From Trichobilharzia regenti (lineage: Eukaryota > Platyhelminthes > Trematoda > Strigeidida > Schistosomatidae), in assembly GCA_944472135.2 (NCBI GenBank), contig OX235270.1, positions 122,837,842 to 122,901,841 of the forward strand: a DNA stretch of 64,000 nucleotides, written 5' to 3'. Position 1 is the first letter of the stretch, and each line of letters starts with the position of its first letter. The notes under the pieces were generated by a model that searched no databases, was not told where the DNA came from, and saw only the letters and a list, made by a program, of their open reading frames with translations. The translations under genes were made by a program, and so were the position numbers. Below, in pieces: positions 1 to 9,858 of this stretch.

Positions 1-720
1 TCTATTTGCGGAGTTGCACAACTGAGGAAATCACAGTGCGAATACAAACGGCTCGTTTGGTGTTGTCAACCTGCATCATCTCTACTGTAGACGTGATATC
101 TAGCTATCGATCAAAGGACGTGTGTGCTGCACATCAGTTCGCTGTGAGGCATGGCCATTGAGAGGGGAAGACATGGAAAGGCCTGGCTATCTGTCTGTTC
201 TATCTGCAGTGTTAAGTGGTATTATAAGGTGAGCAATATTTAGGTTAGGCGTCGAATATTAGGTAAGGAGGGAGATTCAGTCAATGAAGCCACATCGATT
301 GAGATGGTTACGGTATGTGTTACTCTATCGCCTACTTCGACGGGCAATGTTAGCTGACAGAGAATTAGGCTGGAAAACAGCTTGTAGTGTTTCAAATGAA
401 AACATGCTATCAGTTTGTGAAGTGTTTGACAATTGGTTTGGGCCAGGCAAGGAGGTATAGATTGAGTGGCTGGTTGGGGTCCTCGGGATGCTAATAACCT
501 ATGACTGTAGATAATTGATGATATGGCTTAAAATCGGTCCCAGTGGGGCAGATGCATTCACTCTCTGTGATCTGCTGTATCCGAAAAACCCACGTTACTT
601 TTCCTTCTTTCTCATATTTCTGGGTATTATCGTTCTTCAGAACATCTTTTTCCTCTTTTGTCTTGCATTGTGTGCTACGTGGAGTGTGGTAAGTTGAACA
701 GCTGGACTTCTGTGCAAAGT
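1..720 (+). mobile_element. Non-LTR LINE 3' end, truncated (family A)
   Basis: Decayed 3' portion of a LINE. Shifting frames encode pieces typical of the C-terminus of LINE ORF2 downstream of the RT: a stretch around 280-400 resembles 'LRWLGHVLRM..RL.RRAMLADVGLGWK', and around 470-560 there is 'GPRD..' followed by a degenerate 'MAQNRSQW'-like stretch. The same order and similar sequence recur at 2080-2960 (-), 11370-12375 (+), 16800-17100 (+) and 24690-25580 (-), so this is one repeat family. Many frameshifts and stops make it non-coding today. The clade was not resolved from this tail alone. It is cut by the window start. Confidence 0.7.
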
Positions 721-1317
721 TCTATGTTGAAGTCAGTCAGTAAAGTGTAAACCTCATGAATCATGACACCTATTTATTGTTCTACTGAGCAGTCGAAACC
801 TCAAATAAATGTCACTGAGTTTCAAATCACTTAAAATGGTGTGATTTTAAAACTTTAAGTGTAGTTACTAGTTTCAGTAGATGGGGAGCATCCGGAATTA
901 TTGTATACTTGTTTTAAAGTGGTTTAGTATTTCAGATTTTTTTTCTATTTAACACTTTATAATTATTTTTAAATTCGTTTTAATTTCCACTTTTTCAATA
1001 TTTTGGTAGTATATAATTCACTCAGTTGTGTAAACTTGTACTTAATATAAAAAGTTTTGTAGTCATATTATGTAGTTGCAATGAATCAGATGTTTGATTT
1101 TCACACCCCATCACCTCATTATATCCTGTTGATGGTTCTGCCTATCCTTGGTTTTATACTTCTGACTTTGTTTTATTCCTTTCACGAAATATTACTTGCG
1201 TCCGTAATTCTGTTTACTCAAATTATTTTCTTTTCGCGCGAATGTGACTGGCTAGGTTAATTCATGTCTTGACTGGACATTAACTAGTGCGATGTGTCTA
1301 GTATGTATTGAATCATA
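721..1317. other. AT-rich spacer, no gene seen
   Basis: AT-rich sequence without recognisable coding, SINE or LINE features. Confidence 0.5.
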
Positions 1318-1510
1318 TCAGTCGGTGGTACAGTGGTTAAGACTCTCACCGACCATGCACATGGTCCGGGGTTCGAGCCCACGCCGGCGCACACCTGATA
1401 TCTATGGTCGGCCTGCTAAATTTGGGCTACCGATATCCACGCTGAAAATTCCATACTTGTACCAAAATACAGTATGGAATCAAGCTGTAAATCAAAAATA
1501 AAAATAAATA
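1318..1510 (+). mobile_element. tRNA-headed SINE with CR1-like tail (SINE-B)
   Basis: The 5' head is tRNA-like. An A-box-like segment (GGTACAGTGGTTAAG) lies at about 1326 and a B-box-like GGTTCGAGCCC at about 1370. The body contains CACACCTGATATC and a stretch ending in GGGCTACCGATATC. The tail reads GCTGAAAATTCCATACTTG, then GGAATCAAGCTGTAA, then an A-rich end. That tail resembles the 3' end of the CR1-like LINE copies near 24550 and 40560, which suggests it borrows the LINE's retrotransposition machinery. Other copies lie at 3648, 11915, 54655 (-) and 57302. The short reading frame here is an accident of the SINE sequence. Confidence 0.85.
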
Positions 1511-1515
1511 AAATA

Positions 1516-1845
1516 AAAGTTTGCAGTGTGGCCATCATGCTAGGCACTGTGAATTGTTGATGTTAGATGGTTGCACCTAGGTTTCATGCTAGTTGGCACT
1601 TATCAGCAAGGCGTATCTGCTACTTTGTGGGAACTCATGGTCCTTCTGAGATCTGAGACTGTGTTACCCAGTACTGCAGTCGGAGATGTTTCCACCAAGC
1701 TATTTGCACTCATGATTCACCTCCCGTGAGGACGATATTGGATGTTTCGATTGGACGCTAGTTAGTTAGTAACTAGTGTAATGTTTCCAGTCCTTTGTTT
1801 GATGCAGGCTTCCTGCCGATCGCCTTCAACCATCCAATAATGCAT
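1516..1845 (-). mobile_element. Sm-alpha-like hammerhead repeat, degenerate
   Basis: Read on the - strand, this copy has a degenerate tRNA-like part (about 1690-1630), then a hammerhead-type core (about 1611-1570), then a tail similar to those at 27165 and 63590. The core has CTGATAA, a stem II of GTGC/GCAT with loop CAACTA, GAAAC, and a two-base-pair stem III closed by CTAG. The cleavage triplet reads GTG instead of GTC and the 3' strand of stem I no longer pairs fully, so self-cleavage is unlikely. The 1740-1840 part resembles the tail of another unit. Confidence 0.6.
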
Positions 1846-1860
1846 GTTTTACCTGGCACG

Positions 1861-2079
1861 AGTCTTTTATTTATTCGGATTTTGAGTTGTTTTCACTTTT
1901 GAATTACTTTTCAATATCAAACGCAAATATATATCCATAAAAATTTTTTAACAGTTTAAAAAACTTTCATTCTGCAGTTCATAGCTCCAAACACCTCCTT
2001 ACACAACAGATATGATGCATAATTCATATATATATATCATCAGTAATTCAAATGACTTTACTGAAGAGCAGCGTTGTTT
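1861..2079. other. AT-rich spacer with short TA repeat
   Basis: AT-rich sequence with a short TATATATA run near 2026. No gene or element recognised. Confidence 0.4.
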
Positions 2080-2960
2080 CTTTAACTACCTGAATCCATT
2101 CGACAGGACGTTCTGAATCTTGATGTTATGTTTGTTGATGCCTGTCTGTCTGTTTTCGACATAGAACTTTGCACCGATGTGCGGCAGTTCAAGTTGCCAC
2201 ATTCCATGTAGCACACAAAGCAAGAGAAGAAAGTACAAGAAAAGCATAATAGAGACAGTAAGCAGAGGTGTGAGACAAAGGAAGAGTAATAACGAAGAGC
2301 AAAACAGTTTCATTGGAAACCATAAATCACAAGGAGTGGATGCACCTGTGCCACTGAGAACGATTTTGAGCCATGTCACCAATTGTTTCCAACCACTTGT
2401 TTTTACCGTCCCTAGGACCCCAACCAGGAAGTCTGCACCTTCCTACGTGGCTTAGACCAACTGTTGTAGATTTCATTGACTGGTGCCAAGTTTTTGTTCG
2501 ACCGCTGCTAGCTCTTTTCCAGCCTGACCAATCCTATGTCAGCTAACATTGCTCGTCGGTCGAGGAAAGCGATGACTAGGCATACGTAACACATATCCTA
2601 GCTATCTCATTCTATGTAATTTCACAGCCTCGTTGATTGATTTCCCCTCCTTGCCTAGCAGTCGACTGATGCCTAACCTCAATATTGCTCACCTTATTAT
2701 ACTACTTGACACGGGAGATAGAGCGCAGGCACCTATGGTCAAAGACAGATAATCTTTTCATGTCTTCCACTCTCAATGGCCAGGTCTCACTAGCAGCCAT
2801 AAAGGAGGACGGAGCAGACTGATGAGCAGTACATCCGCCCTTTGGTCGATAGTCGGATATCACGTCTACGCCAGAGATTGCGTAAACTGGCTTAGGAGAA
2901 ACTAGCCCTCTGTATCCGTGCTGAGATTTCGTCCTTGTTGATGCCTATCAGTGAGTTGTA
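2080..2960 (-). mobile_element. LINE 3' end (family A)
   Basis: On the - strand this encodes, in broken frames, the ORF2 C-terminal tail of family A. It includes a 'GPRDGKNKWLET.GDMAQNRSQW'-type stretch around 2420-2340, then a 3' region. Upstream (2900-2500) lie the 'LYGCEAWPL'- and 'LRWLGHVLRM'-type blocks in shifted frames. It is homologous to 1-720, 11370-12375 and 24690-25580. Both ORFs over 60 codons here are remnants or shadows. Confidence 0.7.
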
Positions 2961-3647
2961 CGTTGTAATAAGACTTTCAATATAGGTTTGATTACAATGC
3001 CATTAAAACTAGCGGCTTTTAATCTTATATTCTGAGACAAAGTTTTTTTTTTTTCATTGAGAATATTCAACTTCTGAGCCAGCCGTTTTGTGAATGGCTA
3101 GTCTTGAAGTGGGTTCTTATTTCTCTATCATTTCACCTATCGAAACTGAGTTTATCTGTTACTTATCATTTGTAATGCATTTTCTTTGATTTCTCACCTA
3201 CTTCTATGTCATGAAACTTTTGTGTTTTTTTTTGCTTGATTGTTTCTGGCTGTGAGTAGAATTATGCCATGCATTTCGTCCTATACAGGGACTGGATGGA
3301 AGGTGGCGTTTCAGCTGAGACTGGAGCTCAGCACCCATCTGTTCAAACACTAAAGCTTCATCTGCTAAGCCAATAAGCCAATACAAACATTTCTTGTGCA
3401 ATGGATATCAGTTCTTATCATTTATTGAAACTTCACAATTTCTTATCATGTGTGACTTCATTGCTAGCCATTAGCATTCAGCTGGTATCATGCTGATTCG
3501 AAGACACTATAAAAGAAGCGTCTATATTAGCAGCCAATATGCCAACAGAGATATCATGCATTTCTTGTTTATGCTGAATCGTACTTCACTGAATAGGCCG
3601 GCATTTAATATCGCTCTATAGTACCTCAATTATGGATTGCAGTGATT
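2961..3647. other. Spacer, no gene seen
   Basis: Low-complexity AT-rich sequence with a T-run near 3045. I see no element I can name. Confidence 0.4.
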
Positions 3648-3830
3648 GTGCGTCGGTGGCACGGCGGTTAGGACTCTCGCCGACCATGCACATGGTCCGG
3701 GGTTCGATCCCTGGCCGATGCACACCTGATATCAATGGTCAGTCTGCTAAATTTGGGCTACCCATGTCACATATTGAAAATCCCATACCTGTACCAAAAT
3801 GCTTTGTGGAATCAAGAAATAAAGAAAGAC
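3648..3830 (+). mobile_element. tRNA-headed SINE with CR1-like tail (SINE-B)
   Basis: A well-preserved head: GTCGGTGGCACGGCGGTTAG (A box) and GGGGTTCGATCCCTGG (B box) spaced as in tRNA. The body has CACACCTGATATCAATGG and TTTGGGCTACCCATG, and the tail is a diverged form of the GAAAATCCCATACCTGTACC and GGAATCAAG blocks. Same family as 1318, 11915, 54655 and 57302. Confidence 0.85.
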
Positions 3831-4252
3831 TTACAAAACTAATTCAGTTCAAGAGTTTCTGTCTTCACTTGGGTGTTTCACTGTTTCACAAAATAAAATC
3901 TCGTTCATAGCTAGTTGAGTGGTTGTATTTGTTTGCTTACTTACCTGTAATTACGCCTACTACAGTGAGTGTTTTCCTCACGTTTAGTGTTAATCACGTG
4001 GTGTTTATTGTGATTGTTGTTGTTGTTGTTGTTACATTCATGTAGCCTTGGTAAATATCATATGAGCGATGCAATTTCTTCTTCAAGCTGCCTTGCTATC
4101 TCAGTCATAAACGCTTATAGAGTATTTGTTTTTTGAAAACTTTCATCACTCCAGTTGTATTTATATCTTCTTTCACTGTTTTATATTCGTGCTGTAATAT
4201 GATATTTATTGATAACTTAATTAATGCATTACTAGTCTGTGTATACATCGCC
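3831..4252. other. Spacer, no gene seen
   Basis: Unremarkable AT-rich sequence with a short TTG repeat near 4015-4030. Confidence 0.4.
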
Positions 4253-4465
4253 TATCTGCGTCAGTGGTTTAGGAGTAAAATGCCCACCAGGAACCCATGT
4301 GGCCTAGGTTCATTTCCCAGTCGATGAACTCCTAAACCTAAGCCCAGAAAGGAGGGAAAGTTGGGTGGTGTCAGACTAGCAACCTCACCTCTCTAAAACA
4401 CAAGGGTTGTTGAAGCCTCAAAGCTTAAAGTTCGAAACCTTAAGTTGCTCTTAGAACGCAAAGGA

Positions 4466-4492
<27 letters not shown>
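4253..4492 (+). mobile_element. Degenerate tRNA-headed SINE with RTE-like tail (SINE-C), ending in (AT)n
   Basis: A diverged member of the SINE-C group (compare 6254 and 7611). The head has GCGTCAGTGGTTTAG and a weak B box (GGTTCATTTCCC). The body shares GACTAGCAACCTCACC with GGCTAGCAACCCCATCC of the other copies. The tail AACGCAAAGGAATA matches their AACGTAAAGGAATA and runs into a (TA)n microsatellite at about 4464-4492. Confidence 0.6.
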
Positions 4493-4496
<4 letters not shown>

Positions 4497-4680
4497 AGGC
4501 TCTTACTCCTATTTAAATATAGAACTTTAGTTCCTTGAGCTAACTGCAGTATACGGAGTCTTCACTCTGGTTTTCGGTTTTTTCGTAATTAATTGGGAGT
4601 TATAATAATTCCACGTCGTTTTAATAATTCATCATACGAATACAGCAGTGGAGAGTCATACAGGAAGTTATAATAAAGGC

Positions 4681-5670
4681 TTTTTGTATTTCTCATTGAA
4701 TGAAAAACAAAACGATATTGTTTTGTTTACTGACGTTTCGCTATTTAATGCTGCTAATAGCCTTATCAAAGTATTATTAAACCGGAATTTACAAAATCTC
4801 AGCATATATATAACAAAGAGTTAAGGAGTGAGAAAATAGACAAGTTAGGTCAACTTAAAAGGACATATTGAAAGTCGAAATAACAATGAAGATCACTAAA
4901 CCAAATATCAAAGATAATAGTACATCTGTTATAACATCAAAACACGATCAAATCTTAAAACAAAATTTACTAACTTGATCATCGTCCGTCTGCCTGGGGT
5001 CATTTTTCGTTGTCAAGTTGGTCAATTGGTAAAGATAACAAAACCTAGTGTAGATTGTTGGATTTGATCAGTGTGTAATATTGTAAAAGCAGTATGTGTT
5101 TACATAGTGAACTTGCTTATCACATTCGTGTTGATTTTGTCACTCCATGGGGGAGGGGGTGTTGTAACCAAGTCTGATTCTGTTTTAGTCCATCATTCCT
5201 GTTCAGACAATTTGGTTTCCACTTGATATGAAGTGCTTCTGATATTAGACGTTCCTTGTGATTTCTGAAGTTTTTCTGGATTGCTTCAATATTGTCAAAA
5301 TCAATTTTGTGGCTTGATTCTACAGCGTGTGGACCTATGGCTGGTGATTTTTCAAGCTTTTCTAGTCCAACCGGGTTTCTCGGTAGTCTAACAGATGCTC
5401 TGCTCTACGGTGTTCATTTCTTCTGATTTCGATTTCTCGAGATGTTTGTCCGATGTATATCGCATCACATTCCAAGCATTTTATTTTATAGACACAATTA
5501 GATAGAGAATCTTTAGGGATTGGGTCTTTTATATGGACAAGGTTGCTTCTCAGTGTGTCTGATTTTTTGAAGAAAAATACTTGGATAAAGCTATTAGCAT
5601 TAAATAGTGAAACGTCAGTAAAAACAATATCGTTTTGTTTTTCATTCATTGAGAAATACTAAAATCTTTA
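4681..5670 (-). mobile_element. Penelope-like element 3' part flanked by inverted repeats
   Basis: A 5'-truncated PLE on the - strand. Inverted repeats of roughly 80 bp lie at 4685-4770 and 5585-5665; both carry the block TTCATTCA..GAGAAATAC and a GAAACGTCAGT motif. Between them is a GIY-YIG endonuclease remnant (see 5145-5649). Inverted terminal repeats or pseudo-LTRs are a known property of Penelope-group elements. In this window the same arrangement recurs at 7853, 12801 and 30540. Confidence 0.8.
5145..5649 (-). pseudogene. PLE GIY-YIG endonuclease domain (broken)
   Basis: The - strand frame from 5649 to 5362 reads out of the terminal repeat into 'CVYKIKCLECDAIYIGQTSR', followed by 'EIEIRRNEHRRAEH'. 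This is the YIG part of a GIY-YIG nuclease in the form found at the C-terminus of PLE proteins, with the paired Cys residues that PLEs carry before it. The frame stops at 5362, but similarity continues in another frame to about 5145 ('GPHAVESSHKIDF', 'LISEALHIKW'). This makes it a frameshifted C-terminal remnant. In PLEs this nuclease nicks target DNA for target-primed reverse transcription. The RT domain is missing. Confidence 0.8.
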
Positions 5671-6253
5671 TTACAACGAATATCATATACCCAATGCCCA
5701 AATGTTTTCAAACCGTTAAAAGTAAACTTGGTGTGGGCATATATAATACAAAAAGTTTACCTAACAAAACAGATTTCCACTAGCAGGTGACAGGGAATTC
5801 ACTCAGTTTTCTCAAAAGACAACCAACTATTACTTTCTCTTGAAAATAGGCGTTTTATTCCACCAGTTTTGTATGTTGCAATTAATTTATGTTTTATTAG
5901 TTACAATTTTCTTTGAAAAAAAGAAGAACCATTCTCTAGTAAATGGTATTTTGTTTATAAATGACATATAGGTGGTTTAATTTCATTTCAAGAGTAAATA
6001 CTCTGATGATGAAGTGTGTTTACACTGGACACATAACTTTCAATGAAGTTTCAAGTTGTTGTTGTTTTTATGCTCTATTTTTAAATTGTTGAATTATGTA
6101 AAATGAGTAGATGGTGTTTGTTTCATCTGTGAAGTATGCCTAAATGAAAATATTACAGTCTAGCTGGGATTACAAAAACTATTATTAGGCATTGATTTGT
6201 GGTTTTCTTGTATTACACGACCTTACTATTTATGTCTTGCTATGTTGTAATGG
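5671..6253. other. Spacer, no gene seen
   Basis: AT-rich sequence without recognisable features. Confidence 0.4.
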
Positions 6254-6490
6254 GCGCGTTGGTGGCATAGCGGTTAGGACGCTCACCGACCATGCACATG
6301 GTCCGGGGTTCGATCCCCGGCCGACTCACTCCTTTACCTCGCTAAGCCAGAAACAGTGCTGGTAAAGAGGAAAGGTTAGGCATGAGGCTAGCAACCCCAT
6401 CCTGTAAAAATATACACTGCTACAGAAACTTCAAGCCACTAGCTTGAAGCCCTATATTCCACTGGAAACGTGAAGGAAAAAGAGAGATAT
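6254..6490 (+). mobile_element. tRNA-headed SINE with RTE-like tail (SINE-C)
   Basis: The head GCGTTGGTGGCATAGCGGTT plus GGGGTTCGATCCCCGGCCGA is the same tRNA-like head as SINE-B. The body then differs: CTCACTCCTTTACCTCGCTA, GGCATGAGGCTAGCAACCCC, and a tail CTTGAAGCCCTATATTCCAC followed by GAAACGTGAAGGAA. This tail resembles the RTE 3' end seen at 12480 (-), 34270 and 62885 (CTGAAGCCCTATGTTCC, AATTAAAGGATATAATAA). Confidence 0.85.
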
Positions 6491-7144
6491 TGTAATGGAC
6501 AAGGTTCAACCTAACTGTTATCTTGTAGAACAAGTTTTATACTGCGATGTTCACGACTGTTTAAAGAAACTCATCGTGCTGTTTCATACTGTCGTATACT
6601 AATGTGCAGTCTGTATAATTACATTGGACTCCGGTTGACATATGTATTTTTGTCAATCATTCACTAATGAATAATTATCCACTTGGAGCTGGATTTATTG
6701 TAACTCTGTTATTTTTTTTTAAACCATGAGTACAGTTCATCAGTGTTAACATTAGTGTCGCCGGTTCACTAAACGTCATTGCTTTGAAACCACTCACGAT
6801 GGCGCAGATACATTGCCTTTTTACCATCTCCTGAATTCTGAAAAGATGAGTGTTTGTCTATTTATAGTGTCATTTTGTTTCTTTATTTTGCTTGATTCTT
6901 CGGTGTGTAACAATTTAGATTGTTAGTTAGACTTCTACTTATAGTTTCACATCGTTTGATCAGTTATCCGTCCATTCTGCACTTAGATTCACCATATATT
7001 TTATTTTTTTGGGGGGAATGGGTGGGTGCTAAGTAGTAGTAATATAATGACACCATTAAATCGAGTTCATAGTTGTAAGTAAATAAAATAAATCATCACC
7101 TCACAGTCTGTTGCTTTTATTTTTCTGATAAATCCTCATCACAG
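6491..7144. other. Upstream intron or flank of the acyltransferase gene
   Basis: Probably intron of the gene whose exon starts at 7145. No exon, element or RNA gene recognised. A G-rich run (GGGGGGAATGGGTGGG) sits at about 7012. Confidence 0.4.
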
Positions 7145-7387
7145 ATAATCTGACTGAAGTGTATGATGTAACAGTCGCCTATCCAGACTTTCTACCATCC
7201 CCGGAAATTAATCTAGTGCATGGTCATGTTCCACGTGAAGTTCACTATCATATTCGTCGTTTCACTGTGAAGGAAATACTAAATGGAAGTGAGAAACATG
7301 TGCTAAACGATGCTACAAATGAGACTTTATCAAAGTGGTTACAAAGCCGTTGGTTAGAAAAAGAAGACCTACTAAAAGCATATTATG
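7145..7387 (+). CDS. LCLAT1: Lysocardiolipin acyltransferase-like, penultimate exon
   Basis: Host exon in the frame of 7159. It starts after a polypyrimidine-rich ATCACAG acceptor and ends before GGTTTGTT (GT at 7388). The peptide 'LTEVYDVTVAYPDFLPSP' through 'VPREVHYHIRRF' to 'WLQSRWLEKEDLLKAYYG' matches the region after the acyltransferase motifs in LCLAT1/AGPAT8 proteins, where vertebrate members have a similar YDVTVAYP, PREIHFHV and W..KRWEEKE order. These are ER or mitochondria-associated-membrane acyltransferases that acylate lysophospholipids such as monolysocardiolipin. The catalytic HX4D motif lies in earlier exons not seen here. The exon is phase 1 at both ends, matching the next exon at 9859. 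AGPAT5 is a less likely relative. Confidence 0.85.
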
Positions 7388-7610
7388 GTTTGTTATTTTT
7401 TGTTCTGTGAATATATGCATAAAAGCATGTTGTTTATACTATTATTGTTCATATTGGTAATGTAATCGTGATTACTCGTTCATTCCGTTGAGAGTTAGAC
7501 ATCTGGCTACAGCGGAACATCTCAATTACTCTTAATTCTCTGCTTTCACTTTTAGCTGGTCCCACGATTGCCCACAAGCATTCATTTCCATTTTACATAG
7601 CCTCGTTGGT

Positions 7611-7852
7611 GCGTCGGTGGCACAGTGACAGAATAGTCGCTGACCACGCAAGTGGTCCGGGTTTCGATCCCCGGCCGACTCACTCCTTTACCTCGCTAGT
7701 CCAGTAATAAGACTGGTAAAGCGAGGAGGTTAGGCATGAGGCTAGCAACCCCATCCCGTAAAAGTAAAGAGCACTACTAACAAAACTTCAAGCCCGCTAG
7801 CTTGAAGCCCTATATTCCACTGGGAACGTAAAGGAATAAAATAAATAAAATA
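7611..7852 (+). mobile_element. tRNA-headed SINE with RTE-like tail (SINE-C)
   Basis: A near-complete copy: head GTGCGTCGGTGGCACAGTGA, B-box region GGTTTCGATCCCCGG, body TCACTCCTTTACCTCGCTAG and GGCATGAGGCTAGCAACCCC, tail GAAGCCCTATATTCCACTGG and AACGTAAAGGAATAAAATAA with (AAAT)n. Inserted in the acyltransferase intron in the gene's orientation. It abuts the PLE inverted repeat at 7853. Confidence 0.88.
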
Positions 7853-8250
7853 ATGGATACTGAACAAAGAGTACTGTTTTCGATAAATTCATCATCAGGC
7901 TCTACATTTATACATACATTATAGTGAATGAATGAGTTAGTGTTATAAACGACATTAATGTTTAAGTAACATCAAATCAATAATATTGATAGATTACAGC
8001 TGAAACGCATCAACATAGAATAAGCTGAATGTCAGAAACATTAATAAAGATAATAGTACAAATTCATGGGTTTATAGCTTCTGCTGAAGGCCAGGGCAAT
8101 AGTAGGAGTTGGACTTGCTTCTTTTGGACACAGAGTGCTGGTTGTTTATAACACTAACTCATTCATTCACTATAATGTATGTATAAATGTAGATCCTGAT
8201 GATGAATTTATCGAAAAGAGTACTCTTTGTTCAGTATTCATTCCTTTTGA
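7853..8250 (-). mobile_element. PLE 3' remnant between inverted repeats
   Basis: Arms of about 100 bp (7853-7952 and 8148-8248) are nearly exact inverted copies; both carry ATACTGAACAAAGAGTACT and the TTCGATAAATTCATCATCAG block or its complement. The spacer (about 8130-8060) encodes on the - strand the peptide 'PALCVQKKQVQLLLLPWP'. This matches the conserved end of PLE GIY-YIG proteins ('P.LC.QK..VQ.L.L.WP'), also seen at 13735 and 26300. A short PLE derivative whose transcript could fold back on itself. Confidence 0.75.
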
Positions 8251-8309
8251 AAGTTTTAATGGGCATTTTTAATCAGTTCAAATAAAATAATTACATATTC
8301 TCGTGATCC

Positions 8310-8545
8310 GTCACTTACCACTCGGGTTCCACTTGACGGCTTATTGTGTGATGTCACTCAAATATCTCCTCAAGGTATGTCTAATCCATCATCTCCATTT
8401 CCTTCTGCGTATTCCTTGTTTGCTAGTTGTCTACCTGCCAGAAATCCTAGTTACTTGTCCTTCCTGCTTGACCATCTGATTTTCAGTTTAGAGAAAAGAC
8501 AGGTGTTGAAGATGCTTCTGGTTACGCGCATGTCATTTCTCTGAG
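8310..8545 (-). mobile_element. RTE-clade LINE 3' fragment
   Basis: Similar in sequence and order to the RTE copy at 18846-19090, sharing CACTCGGGTTCCACT, GTGTGATGTCACT and, later, CATCTGATTTTCAG. On the - strand this is the C-terminal tail of RTE ORF2 in broken frames. No complete ORF. Confidence 0.6.
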
Positions 8546-9858
8546 GCTCATAGAATCATTGGTTGTGCAAATTTGAATGTTGTTCCTTGTGTTATTTGTT
8601 GTAGATGTGTACACCACATCGATTTCAGAGTAGTGAATGTTTGTCTCTCTTTCACAATTCGATCTTAGCTTGCTGCGACATCGTCTTCCACGTTTAATGC
8701 GTATTGTTAAAAAGATGCTTTCCAGGAGAGTGGAAAAGATGACTTTACTTCAGATTCCAATCATTGACTGTGATTTAGTTTTTTTTTCACAAACTCACCC
8801 GAGGTCCTGTCTCCGTCGCCTCTTCTGTCAAATTGTCGATTTTTGTTTGGTATGTTCACAGTTGGTAATAAAGTGTAGTGTTTCACTATCAGATACATAA
8901 ATTTTTTGACAACAGCTATGTATCCTAGATAGTATGTTAGTCATTTCTAGAAGCTTTCAAGTGACTACATATATCCAGACATTGATTTTCAGAATTTCCA
9001 AGGCTGATATGTTTATCCATAGTAAATATATGTTGATATATGATTTCTTTTAATGGTGTTGGATATGTGTTTGGCGTGTGACACTCGTAGTAAATTTAAG
9101 TAACGAACACGCGATTACATTTGACCGCAATGTCAACTTTTTCCGTTAATTTCTAGCTTTCTTTCAAAGTTTTTCTAACGCCTGTTTATACTTCTCTCTA
9201 GTACACATGATCTGTGAAGAATATTTTATGAGGAATATTAGTGATTAACTTTTTTCAAGTAGAAAATAAATCGTGATGCCCATTTATTTATTATTATCAC
9301 TAGTTGACATTGTGTTTTGTTAGAAAAAATCATATTATCCATCTTCTACACGGATAATCCTGTTCAAAGAATTCGCTTGTGTTTCATCTGTGATCATCGT
9401 GTTGTTCAGTGCTGATACAATGGATACTTTTTATGACTTCATACCTCATTAGGAAAGAGGCGCATTAGTACGCGTGATTTCCGATCAATAAGTAGCATTT
9501 GGAAAACGTAATTTCACTTACCGAAGAATGTGAAACGTTGACCTCGTACAATAGACTCGTGCAGAAGTGTTTTTGTAACTATTGTCCAACAATCCGATTG
9601 TATCATCTGATTGACGTAGACAATTTCAACATTAGAAATAAGTGAATAGTGATCAAAAAGGACAAAAAAAAGTGGGAAAAAAAATAATATACAACAGAAT
9701 AAAATGAAATAACATGAGATAGCAGTAGGAGTAAAATAAAAGCGGACAAAAACATTGTGTCCTTACCAATATAAAATAAAGCGGAAGATTGTGATTTTTG
9801 GTTATTATCATCGTTTAGTGAACTCTGCCTATCTTTTCAACTTTTTTTTTCTGTGTAG

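Larger units (their letters stand above)
7388..9858 (+). other. Intron of the acyltransferase gene
   Basis: A 2471-nt intron bounded by GT at 7388 and AG at 9857-9858 with a T-rich tract before the acceptor. It contains a SINE-C copy, a PLE foldback and an RTE fragment (separate entries). The stretch 8546-9858 holds nothing else I recognise. Confidence 0.8.

Noticed and set aside
1325..1385. Functional tRNA genes at SINE heads
   Set aside because: A and B boxes are present but the heads continue into repeated SINE bodies and recur many times; no clean cloverleaf with a matching acceptor stem was seen.
1292..1501. 69-codon ORF as a small gene
   Set aside because: It lies wholly in a SINE-B copy; the same holds for ORFs at 3632, 11924 and 57207.
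4464..4492. CRISPR-like or satellite array
   Set aside because: Simple TA dinucleotide repeat; no spaced repeats anywhere in the window.
8195..8235. Hammerhead at CCTGATGATGAATTTATCGA
   Set aside because: CTGATGA and GAAA are present but the ten bases between them do not form a stem II, so it was kept only as a PLE terminal motif.
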